Source: Paenibacillus illinoisensis NBRC 15959
Lineage (GTDB): Bacteria > Bacillota > Bacilli > Paenibacillales > Paenibacillaceae
DNA length: 49,201 nt
Direction of reading: 5' to 3'
NCBI RefSeq assembly: GCF_004000925.1
Contig: NZ_BIME01000021.1
Span: forward strand, 1-49,201
Made by a program: the position numbers and the translations under genes. The notes beneath the pieces are model-generated. The model made no database searches. It was not told the DNA's origin and was given only the letters and a program-made list of their open reading frames with translations. Positions 42,709 through 49,201 of the stretch are shown here, piece by piece; the first letter of the stretch is position 1, and every line of letters begins with the position of its first letter.

Positions 42709-42739
42709 TAAAGTGCGGCGAACAAGATGATTTTATACA
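42709..42739 (-). promoter_or_regulatory. Possible sigma-G/F-type promoter of the sspP operon
   Basis: Minus-strand TGTATA (42739-42734), 18-base spacer, CACTTTA (42715-42709); one difference from the -10 pattern CATnnTA. The transcript would start close to the first ribosome site. Confidence 0.5.
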
Positions 42740-42823
42740 TGCATACGGAGTCAATTAGAGGCTGTTGATGCTTTTAATAAACGAACCATGGCAGATAGCT
42801 CGATTGAGGAAAATGTTATATGC

Positions 42824-42855
42824 AAAAAAGGACCCGAGCTTATCGCTCAAGTCCC
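42824..42855 (-). terminator. Terminator after tRNA-Ser
   Basis: GGACTTGAGC/GCTCGGGTCC with a 5-base loop, then six T on the minus strand. Confidence 0.9.
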
Positions 42856-42872
42856 TGTTATAAGTGTTGTTA

Positions 42873-42961
42873 TGGCGGAGAGGGTGGGATTCGAACCCAC
42901 GTGGAGTTGCCCCCTAACGGTTTTCAAGACCGCCCCGTTATGACCGCTTCGGTACCTCTCC
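42873..42961 (-). tRNA. tRNA-Ser (anticodon UGA)
   Basis: 89 bases with encoded CCA. Acceptor stem GGAGAGG/CCTCTCC, discriminator G, anticodon loop CTTGAAA giving UGA, a long variable arm of type II tRNAs, and the T arm GTGGGTTCGAATCCCAC. Downstream of serS in the same direction, as often in Bacillales, with its own terminator. Confidence 0.97.
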
Positions 42962-43036
42962 AAAATTTGAAGTTTTATAAACTTGCCACGAAATAGATCA
43001 TACCACATATACAATTAAAAAAGCAAGCTTTAGAAT

Positions 43037-43073
43037 AAAAAAAACCCGTCATAAATAATTGACGGGCTTTTTT
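43037..43073. terminator. Terminator of serS
   Basis: AAACCCGTCA/TGACGGGCTTT with an 8-base loop; eight T on the minus strand and six on the plus strand. Confidence 0.92.
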
Positions 43074-43109
43074 GGTTGGCTTTATCATAATAAAACCCTA
43101 TTCGCTATG

Positions 43110-44393
43110 TTAGGATCGACGTGCAATCACACTGATTCCACCCATGTATGGGCGCAATGCTTCAGGAATAACTACAGTCCCATCTTCTTGCTGATAGTTC
43201 TCGAGAATAGCTGCCACTGTACGTCCAACAGCCAGTCCGGATCCGTTCAGTGTATGGACGAACTCAGGCTTAGCCTTCGGCTCTCTACGGAAACGAATGT
43301 TGGCACGGCGTGCCTGGAAGTCCTCACAATTCGAGCAGGAAGAGATTTCACGATATGTATTGCTTTCTGGCAACCATACCTCGAGATCATAGGTTTTCGC
43401 GGAAGTGAAGCCCATATCCGCTGTACACAGCGCCAAAACACGGTATGGCAATTCCAGCAGTTGAAGCACACGTTCTGCATTTTGCGTCATTTTCTCCAAT
43501 TCCTCGTAAGAAGTTTCAGGAGAAGACAATTTCAACAACTCAACCTTATTAAATTGATGCTGACGGATTAATCCACGTGTATCACGTCCAGCAGAGCCGG
43601 CTTCAGATCGGAAACATGAGCTGTATGCCACGAAATGCTTCGGCAGATCCTCCGCATTCAAAATCTCTTCGCGATGATAGTTCGTTACTGGAACTTCTGC
43701 GGTAGGGATCAGATAATACTCTGTATCCTTTAGCTTGAACAGATCTTCTTCGAACTTCGGCAATTGGCCTGTTCCGAAGAGGCTGTCGCGGTTGACGATA
43801 TATGGAGGCAAAATCTCCTCATATCCATGCTGATCACTGTGCAGATCCATCATGAAGTTAATCAGAGCTCGCTCTAGACGTGCGCCAAGTCCTTTGTAGA
43901 ACGTAAAACGGGAACCTGTTACTTTGGCAGCAGCCTCAAAATCAAGAATATCCAGATCCTGTGCAATCTCCCAATGTGCTTTCGGTGTAAAACCGAACGA
44001 CTTCGGTTCAGACCAGCGGCGAATCTCTACATTATCATCCTCAGAGGCACCAACAGGTACACTCTCGTTTGGAATGTTAGGGATGGCCATCGTCAGATCA
44101 TTGATCTTCGCTTCCAGTTCCCGGACCTCTTCATCCATCGCTTTGATGCGATCAGACACTTCGCGCATCTCAACAATCAAATCATCTGCGTTCTCGCGAT
44201 TCTTTTTCAGCCTAGCAACTTCACCGGATACTGTATTCCGGCGGTTCTTCAACGTCTCGCTCTCTTGCAGCAGTTCCCGGCGCTTTGCGTCCATCTCGGA
44301 AAATCCAGCAATGAGATCGAGTGACTTGCCACGGTTCGTTAACGCTTCTTCTACACGGGCGTATTCATTCCGCAATATCTTTACATCAAGCAT
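43110..44393 (-). CDS. serS: Seryl-tRNA synthetase
   Basis: Class II synthetase, 427 residues. Long antiparallel coiled coil for the tRNA-Ser variable arm (about 25-105, rich in Glu, Lys, Arg), then motif 1, motif 2 (FRSEAGSAGRDTRGLIRQHQF) and motif 3 (NGSGLAVGRTVAAILENYQ, given as NGSGLAVGRTVAAILE). Start ATG 44393 follows TAGGAGGAG. Located next to its substrate tRNA-Ser. No T-box is present in the leader, unlike B. subtilis serS. Confidence 0.97.
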   Translation of the reverse strand: MLDVKILRNEYARVEEALTNRGKSLDLIAGFSEMDAKRRELLQESETLKNRRNTVSGEVARLKKNRENADDLIVEMREVSDRIKAMDEEVRELEAKINDLTMAIPNIPNESVPVGASEDDNVEIRRWSEPKSFGFTPKAHWEIAQDLDILDFEAAAKVTGSRFTFYKGLGARLERALINFMMDLHSDQHGYEEILPPYIVNRDSLFGTGQLPKFEEDLFKLKDTEYYLIPTAEVPVTNYHREEILNAEDLPKHFVAYSSCFRSEAGSAGRDTRGLIRQHQFNKVELLKLSSPETSYEELEKMTQNAERVLQLLELPYRVLALCTADMGFTSAKTYDLEVWLPESNTYREISSCSNCEDFQARRANIRFRREPKAKPEFVHTLNGSGLAVGRTVAAILENYQQEDGTVVIPEALRPYMGGISVIARRS

Positions 44394-44469
44394 TATATAC
44401 TCCTCCTAAATGACCTCACAGAAAACATATCAATAAACCTAAGCCTATCACATAGCCTTTGTGGAGTCG

Positions 44470-44497
44470 CGTATAACTTCATCTTAATCATTTTCAA
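44470..44497 (-). promoter_or_regulatory. serS promoter
   Basis: Minus-strand TTGAAA (44497-44492), 16-base spacer, TATACG (44475-44470), after the structured terminator of pdxT. Confidence 0.6.
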
Positions 44498-44500
44498 CAA

Positions 44501-44660
44501 TAAAAAAACAACCTATGAACCCCTGTGACACCCTACGCTGCGATTCCCGCTGTGTAAAGCAGATACGGGCAACATCAGGCATTCGACCAGATACAGCTCC
44601 TCCAGCAGTCTTACAGATTGCAGAAGGAGTGTTCCAATCCACCGGGGTATCATAAGTTGT
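44501..44660 (-). ncRNA. Large structured element ending in a terminator, between pdxT and serS
   Basis: The 5' arm (44660-44644) and 3' arm (44523-44508) pair over about 15 positions (ACAACTTATGATACCCC with GGGGTTCATAGGTTGT), then seven T follow. About 120 bases lie between and contain further hairpins (CTCC..GGAG, CCCG..CGGG). Could be a complex pdxT terminator or a regulatory RNA. No T-box sequence (AGGGTGGNACCGCG) is seen. Confidence 0.6.
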
Positions 44661-44670
44661 CTAATATGCA

Positions 44671-45261
44671 CTATTGGTTCTGTAGCGACTGCTTATAGGA
44701 TTGGGCCATATCTACAAAATAAGAATGCAAACGGTAGTCATCGGTCAATTCAGGATGATATGAGCAGGCCAGCAAGTTTCCTTGGCGCGCGGTAACGATC
44801 TCACCTTTATAAGTGGAAAGAACCTCAACCTGTTCCCCAACACTCTCAATTAAAGGTGCACGAATAAACACTGCTCTTACCGTTTCATCAATTCCTTTGA
44901 CAGGCAGGTCTGTTTCAAAGCTTTCGCGCTGCCGCCCGAATGCATTTCTGGAGACCGTCATATCCATCAATTCCAAATGGGCTTCTTCCTGTCCTGAAAT
45001 ACGCTCAGCCATTACAATCAGGCCTGCACAGGTGCCGAATACCGGTTTACCCTTGGCAGCAAAGTCCCGAATAGGCTGCATGAAACCATATTTGCGCATC
45101 AATTTACCAATAGTGGTGCTCTCACCGCCAGGAAGGATCAGACCATCCAGTTCATCCAACTGCTCAACCTGTTTCACAGCCAGTCCCTCTGCACCCGCTC
45201 GCTCTACACTGCGAATATGCTCTGTAACCGCACCTTGAAGTGCTAATACACCTATCTTCAT
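44671..45261 (-). CDS. pdxT: Glutaminase subunit of PLP synthase, PdxT
   Basis: Supplies ammonia from glutamine to PdxS for pyridoxal phosphate synthesis. 196 residues, complete: triad C78 (FGTCAGL), H169 and E171 (SYHPELT), and LPGGESTT for glutamine binding. Normally follows pdxS in an operon. Here no pdxS lies upstream, only its apparent tail, yet the pdxT frame and ribosome site AGGAGAGGGG remain intact. PdxT alone is inactive for PLP synthesis, so a pdxS elsewhere would be needed. Confidence 0.96.
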   Translation of the reverse strand: MKIGVLALQGAVTEHIRSVERAGAEGLAVKQVEQLDELDGLILPGGESTTIGKLMRKYGFMQPIRDFAAKGKPVFGTCAGLIVMAERISGQEEAHLELMDMTVSRNAFGRQRESFETDLPVKGIDETVRAVFIRAPLIESVGEQVEVLSTYKGEIVTARQGNLLACSYHPELTDDYRLHSYFVDMAQSYKQSLQNQ

Positions 45262-45276
45262 TTGCGTTCCCCTCTC

Positions 45277-45294
45277 CTACCAGCCGCGATCCTG
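45277..45294 (-). pseudogene. pdxS: Remnant of the pdxS C-terminus
   Basis: Minus-strand codons read Gln-Asp-Arg-Gly-Trp-stop, ending 15 bases before pdxT. PdxS proteins end in Met-Gln-Glu-Arg-Gly-Trp, and pdxS normally ends just there. Directly upstream is a stop codon in frame and the sequence is unrelated. The match is short, so chance is not excluded. Confidence 0.6.
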
Positions 45295-45586
45295 TTATAC
45301 GTCTAAAAGCCGTAAGTTAGGAGATCCGTGTCCAGAGGTTTATGGACACTCCAGCAATCCATTTATCGTCCATATAATGCGTTGTCGCTCCCACTATAAC
45401 ATGTGCAACTAACAAGGTTGTCCTTAGACTTTTGAGCTGATTTATACGTAGAATTCTAACTTGATATTTTACCGGAAAAATTGTAAATACACAATGCATC
45501 CAGTCGCAATTTGGTGCTTATTGTCCTTATTCAGGTGAGGTAGATCGGAAACTTCTATTATCTGTAGTCATGGCCTATAGCATCAA
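45295..45586 (-). other. Gene-free stretch between dacA and the pdxS remnant
   Basis: AT-rich, about 290 bases. A minus-strand -10-like TGTTATAGT (near 45400) and the sequence ATGGAC (45373-45368), GTGTCCAT (45349-45342), TGGACAC (45334-45328), where the middle part can pair with either neighbour. The 60-residue frame at 45317-45499 has no ribosome site or recognisable protein. Confidence 0.5.
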
Positions 45587-46975
45587 TTAGAACAGGTTTT
45601 TGATACCGTCAAACAGATCAACGAAGAAGTCCTTTACCGCACGGAAGAACAAACGGAACCAGCCGCCTTTTTCAGCCTCTTCTGCGGTGATCAGGTTCAC
45701 TGTTTTCTCTTGTGGTTCAATACCGTCAGCCTTATAGGTGTAGGTCACCGTTCCGACTTTCGTACCTGCTTTGATTGGAGCAACCAGCTTGTCTGCTTCC
45801 GTTACGTTTGCCTTAAAGGTAACATCCAGGTTTTGAGTGCCTTTTGGAACAACAAAGCTAACTGCATTATCAGTCACTACGGGCACATTCGTTTCTTTAC
45901 CTTTTTTCAGCGGAACAGCTTCCCAGCCAGTTACTTTGGTTTTGCCAGCGACAGCTTGCTTCACTTCGAAGTTGTTATAACCATAATCCAGTACTTTTTT
46001 CGTCTCTCTGAAGCGTGCAGGCTCGGAATCGGTACCCATAACGACACTGATCAGGCGCATACCATCACGTTCAGCCGTTCCTGTGAAGTTATTCCCTGCA
46101 TTTGTGGTATGGCCCGTTTTCATTCCATCCAGGCCTTCATAGGCGTAGCTTTTGAAATTGGTTATATCTTTATTCGCTTCCAGCATCCAGTTGTAGTTGA
46201 TAATTGGAGCTTTGTCATTGGGACGGAATTTATACGATTGAATTGTTGTAAAGTCTGTGTAGTCGGGGTGATCCTGAATGATATATCTGCACAGAATTGC
46301 TGCATCCAATGCAGACATAACTGTCTCTTTATCTTCGGCCGGACGGAAGTCCGCAGGCATATCCGCACGATCGAGACCTGTGGAGTTAATAAAGAACGTA
46401 TCCTTCATGCCCATTCGCTTTGCTTCTTCATTCATCATCTTCACAAAAGCTTCTTCCGATCCGGCAACATATTCTGCTAATGCCACTGTTGCATCATTTG
46501 CAGATCCAACGGCCATAGCAATATACAGCTCTTTAACCGTATGTTGATCGCCTTCAGCCAGGAAAATACGTGAGCCTATGCTCTCCGCTGCATTTCTTTT
46601 AACCGTAACTACATCATCCCAGCCAAACTTCCCTTGCTTGACCTGCTCAGCCACAATGTACTCGGTCATCATCTTCGTCATGCTGGCAGGCGGCATGGCT
46701 TTGTCCGCATTCACATTAAGCAGAATCTGGCCTGTCGAAGCCTCCATGAGTACGGCAGATCTAACTTCAAGTCCAAGTGAGTCTACGGGAGGAACCTGCA
46801 CGGCTTTCTCGGTCTTCGTTGTTGTCGCAGCAGCAGTCAGCACCTGACCCGAATCATTCGCAGCAGCCATCACCGGCATTACTGCAGACATGCAGAGCAT
46901 ATTGACCAGCATAACCGAGGCTACGCTTTTTTTGAGCATTTGGCGTTTCTTTTTATTCATTTGTTTAGCTTTCAA
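45587..46975 (-). CDS. dacA: D-alanyl-D-alanine carboxypeptidase (PBP5-like)
   Basis: Trims the terminal D-Ala from wall peptides. 462 residues. Signal peptide (about 12-38, ending AMAA-type), catalytic SxxK at 98-101 (PASMTK), SAN motif in AVGSANDATVA, KTG in DGMKTGHT, beta-rich second domain (about 330-430) and a C-terminal amphipathic helix (FRLFFRAVKDFFVDLFDGI) that anchors it at the membrane. Starts with TTG at 46975 behind GAAGGGAG. Downstream of guaB as in Bacillus. Confidence 0.95.
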   Translation of the reverse strand: MKAKQMNKKKRQMLKKSVASVMLVNMLCMSAVMPVMAAANDSGQVLTAAATTTKTEKAVQVPPVDSLGLEVRSAVLMEASTGQILLNVNADKAMPPASMTKMMTEYIVAEQVKQGKFGWDDVVTVKRNAAESIGSRIFLAEGDQHTVKELYIAMAVGSANDATVALAEYVAGSEEAFVKMMNEEAKRMGMKDTFFINSTGLDRADMPADFRPAEDKETVMSALDAAILCRYIIQDHPDYTDFTTIQSYKFRPNDKAPIINYNWMLEANKDITNFKSYAYEGLDGMKTGHTTNAGNNFTGTAERDGMRLISVVMGTDSEPARFRETKKVLDYGYNNFEVKQAVAGKTKVTGWEAVPLKKGKETNVPVVTDNAVSFVVPKGTQNLDVTFKANVTEADKLVAPIKAGTKVGTVTYTYKADGIEPQEKTVNLITAEEAEKGGWFRLFFRAVKDFFVDLFDGIKNLF

Positions 46976-47330
46976 TGATAATACTCCCTTCGTTCCGAAG
47001 CTTCGCTTAATTGATGCTTCAGTGCAGCTTGAGCTGCGTTTTCTTGGTCCTTAACGATCGTAGAAGATGTTGTGAAAAGTAGCTTTTTATGCGCTGTATC
47101 GAAAGAGCAATATCATTGCTCCATAAGTTTCATTATCGATTGTCACTTAGTTAGCATTATCCAATGCTTATGTAAAAGGACGTCCGCGCTTCTATATAGC
47201 TGGGCAACCTTTCGTGGCATTTGTTCCATGTGAAACAAGATTCATAGATTCACGTCAAAAAGCCGCCGCAACGCCCTAATCCGATAAAGGATCGTCACCG
47301 CTTTTTCTATTCTATCACAGGGGTATCCGC
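46976..47330 (-). other. Intergenic region guaB to dacA
   Basis: About 355 bases without a gene. Contains a 7-bp palindrome GAGCAAT/ATTGCTC (47105-47121) and a terminator-like hairpin with AAAAAGC/GCTTTTT arms (47261-47306). No promoter I can fix for dacA. Confidence 0.5.
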
Positions 47331-47333
47331 AAA

Positions 47334-47369
47334 AAAAGACAGGCCCGGCGAAAATCGCCAAGCCTGTCC
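47334..47369 (-). terminator. Terminator of guaB
   Basis: GACAGGC-GGCGA/TCGCC-GCCTGTC stem, short loop, then seven T on the minus strand. Confidence 0.93.
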
Positions 47370-47393
47370 TGGAAATGATTAACTCTCTTCAGA

Positions 47394-48851
47394 TTACAAC
47401 GAGTAGTTAGGTGCTTCTTTTGTAATTTGAACATCATGCGGATGACTTTCACGAAGTCCCGCACCAGTAATACGGATAAAGCCTGTATCATTGCGGAGCT
47501 GCTCAAGGTTGCTTGTTCCGCAATAACCCATCCCCGAACGCAAACCACCGATCAGTTGATGAATGGTATCAGACAATGGACCTTTATAAGCTACACGTCC
47601 CTCGATGCCTTCCGGAACGAGTTTTTTGTCATCATCCTGGAAGTAACGATCTTTACTTCCTTGTTTCATTGCAGCCATTGAGCCCATACCGCGGTAAACT
47701 TTGTAGCTACGTCCTTGGAAGATTTCAGTTTCTCCCGGGCTTTCAGCAGTTCCCGCAAACAAGCTTCCGAGCATAACTGCATGTGCGCCTGCTGCCAGTG
47801 CCTTTGTAATCTCACCTGAATATTTGATCCCGCCGTCCGCGATGATTGGAACTCCATACTCGCGTGCGACAGTTGCACAATCATAAACAGCAGTTACTTG
47901 AGGTACACCGATACCAGCAATAACGCGTGTTGTACAAATGGAACCTGGACCAATCCCCACTTTGACAACCGAAGCACCCGCCTCGATCAGATCACGAGTA
48001 GCTTCACCAGTAGCTACATTACCTGCAATAATAGTCAAGCTCGGGAAACGCTCGCGCAATTGACGAACAGCTTCAATAATGTTGATGTGATGTCCATGTG
48101 CAGAGTCTACAGTAATCAAGTCTACACCAGCTTGTACCAATGCATCTGCGCGTTCAAAAGTATCTTTGGAGATACCAATTGCGGCACCAACCAGGAGACG
48201 ACCTTGCGCATCCTTGGCTGCATTAGGGAACTGGATAGCTTTTTCGATATCTTTAATCGTAATGAGACCTTTCAGGGTATTGGACTCATCCACCAAAGGA
48301 AGCTTCTCAATTTTGTGCTTTTGAAGAATTCCTTCTGCTTCTTGCAGGGTTGTACCTACAGGAGCAGTAACCAGATTTTCACGAGTCATGACTTCACTAA
48401 TTTTGATACCGTAGTCATGGATGAAACGCAAGTCACGGTTAGTCAAAATACCAACCAGCTTCTGATCACCTTCGACAATCGGTACACCGGAGATGCGATA
48501 TTTAGCCATAACTTCTTCAGCATCCGATACCAGGTGTTCAGCAGTCAGTGAGAACGGATTGGTAATAACGCCGCTCTCCGAACGTTTAACCCGATCTACT
48601 TCTTCCGCTTGCTGTTCAACTGACATGTTTTTGTGGATAATTCCAATACCACCCTCACGTGCGATGGCAATGGCCAGAGTTGCTTCAGTAACGGTATCCA
48701 TACCAGCACTGATCAGAGGGATATTCAGTTTTACACTATCGCTCAAACGAACCGATACATCCACTTCTTTAGGCAGTGTCTCGGATTTCCGTGGCACTAG
48801 CAATACATCATCAAAGGTCAAACCTTCCTTACCAAACTTATCTTCCCACAC
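47394..48851 (-). CDS. guaB: IMP dehydrogenase
   Basis: Oxidises IMP to XMP, the first step to GMP. 485 residues. TIM barrel split by two CBS domains (about 93-205: ISGVPIV, VGILTNRDLRF, KLPLVDE). Catalytic Cys in GPGSICTTRVIAGIGVPQ (given as GSICTTR), NAD site and the flap Arg-Tyr (YRGMGSMAAM). Starts with GTG at 48851, nine bases after AAGGAGG. Faces the same way as a gene outside the right edge, probably gyrA. Confidence 0.97.
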   Translation of the reverse strand: MWEDKFGKEGLTFDDVLLVPRKSETLPKEVDVSVRLSDSVKLNIPLISAGMDTVTEATLAIAIAREGGIGIIHKNMSVEQQAEEVDRVKRSESGVITNPFSLTAEHLVSDAEEVMAKYRISGVPIVEGDQKLVGILTNRDLRFIHDYGIKISEVMTRENLVTAPVGTTLQEAEGILQKHKIEKLPLVDESNTLKGLITIKDIEKAIQFPNAAKDAQGRLLVGAAIGISKDTFERADALVQAGVDLITVDSAHGHHINIIEAVRQLRERFPSLTIIAGNVATGEATRDLIEAGASVVKVGIGPGSICTTRVIAGIGVPQVTAVYDCATVAREYGVPIIADGGIKYSGEITKALAAGAHAVMLGSLFAGTAESPGETEIFQGRSYKVYRGMGSMAAMKQGSKDRYFQDDDKKLVPEGIEGRVAYKGPLSDTIHQLIGGLRSGMGYCGTSNLEQLRNDTGFIRITGAGLRESHPHDVQITKEAPNYSL

Positions 48852-48955
48852 GCAGGTGTTCCTCCTTATGTTTGCTCAGCTTTACGGTCCAAAACCCGAA
48901 GATCTCAGGCAGTATTTATGCCGAAAATACGTTTTCTGAAAAATTTATTATTGCC

Positions 48956-48985
48956 ATCTTAGCAAAGCGATATTTAGACTGTCAA
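48956..48985 (-). promoter_or_regulatory. guaB promoter
   Basis: Minus-strand TTGACA (48985-48980), 18-base spacer, TAAGAT (48961-48956) with TG extension; leader of about 100 bases. Confidence 0.8.
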
Positions 48986-49061
48986 GGAAAAGTGCCTGGT
49001 TATATCAGGTGTACTGTCTGATGCATACAACTGTATTTCTTGAGCGGACAACTTCCGAATA

Positions 49062-49085
49062 TGCCAAAAAAACCATCCGTTTTTA
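49062..49085 (-). terminator. Short terminator-like hairpin
   Basis: AAAAAC-ggat-GTTTTTTT on the minus strand: weak stem with a T run, upstream of the guaB promoter. Confidence 0.45.
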
Positions 49086-49164
49086 AATGGCGTTTGTCCT
49101 CAAAAATTTTTAACTTTATTTCAAGTAAAACTACATAGCTTCCATATATTTACCTTTAAAAACA

Positions 49165-49201
49165 AATAAAAACCACCCCCGAGTATCTTCGGCAGTGGTT
49201 C
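49165..49201 (-). terminator. Terminator of a gene beyond the right edge
   Basis: ACCAC-CCGA/TCGG-GTGGT stem and TTTTT on the minus strand. The gene it ends is outside; gyrA by synteny. Confidence 0.8.

Noticed and set aside
44394..44670. T-box riboswitch for serS
   Set aside because: The conserved T-box sequence and a matching antiterminator are absent; the stem closes before the serS promoter.
45317..45499. 60-residue minus-strand frame as a transposase remnant replacing pdxS
   Set aside because: No transposase motif, no terminal repeats or target duplication seen.
1..49201. CRISPR array, prophage, insertion sequence or defence island
   Set aside because: No regular direct repeats with spacers, no integrase, transposase, phage structural or restriction genes were seen in any part.

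Overview
The window is ordinary core chromosome of a spore-forming, motile Bacillales bacterium, most likely Paenibacillus. The support is the phosphorelay gene spo0F, bofA, the spore protein sspP, a pbpG-like penicillin-binding protein, a Bacillus-type large SRP RNA, delta factor (rpoE), and gene order matching parts of the Bacillus subtilis map. I see no prophage, insertion sequence, CRISPR array or defence island. Most genes are on the minus strand, so the map reads from right to left.

Right part (about 49.2 to 39 kb): guaB, dacA, pdxT, serS, tRNA-Ser(UGA), three very small sporulation-type genes including sspP, a lipoprotein, an acetyltransferase, tadA and a sensor kinase. This resembles the gyrA-guaB-dacA-pdxST-serS-tadA neighbourhood next to oriC in Bacillus. 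pdxS is absent: only a short stretch matching its C-terminal end survives before pdxT. A group of DnaA-box-like 9-mers lies upstream of tadA.

Middle part (about 39 to 13 kb): an rRNA pseudouridine synthase, motAB (sigma-D-type promoter), a pterin dehydratase and ribokinase pair, a cytochrome c, an NlpC/P60 hydrolase behind a c-di-AMP riboswitch, an M1 metallopeptidase with a membrane partner, ywhD, pbpG (sigma-G-type promoter), speE-speB, a possible type I toxin, a secreted repeat protein, an arabinofuranosidase with a cre site, ywiB-argS and a subtilisin-like protease.

Left part (about 13.6 kb to 1): rpoE, pyrG (with an attenuator leader), spo0F (sigma-H-type promoter), fbaA, murA, rho, a radical SAM gene, rpmE, the SRP RNA, dnaX-ebfC-recR, yaaL and bofA. 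The edge carries two tandem promoters of the kind that drive an rRNA operon, pointing out of the window.

Functionally the window covers translation (argS, serS, tRNA, tadA, rpmE), transcription (rpoE, rho), nucleotide synthesis (guaB, pyrG), wall synthesis (murA, pbpG, dacA), repair and replication (dnaX, recR), polyamines (speEB) and sporulation (spo0F, bofA, sspP). The most unusual observations are the pdxS loss scar, structured RNA leaders around pyrG and between pdxT and serS, the small toxin/antisense locus, and a cluster of perfect hairpins after argS. All functional calls are from reading the sequence; no database search was run.
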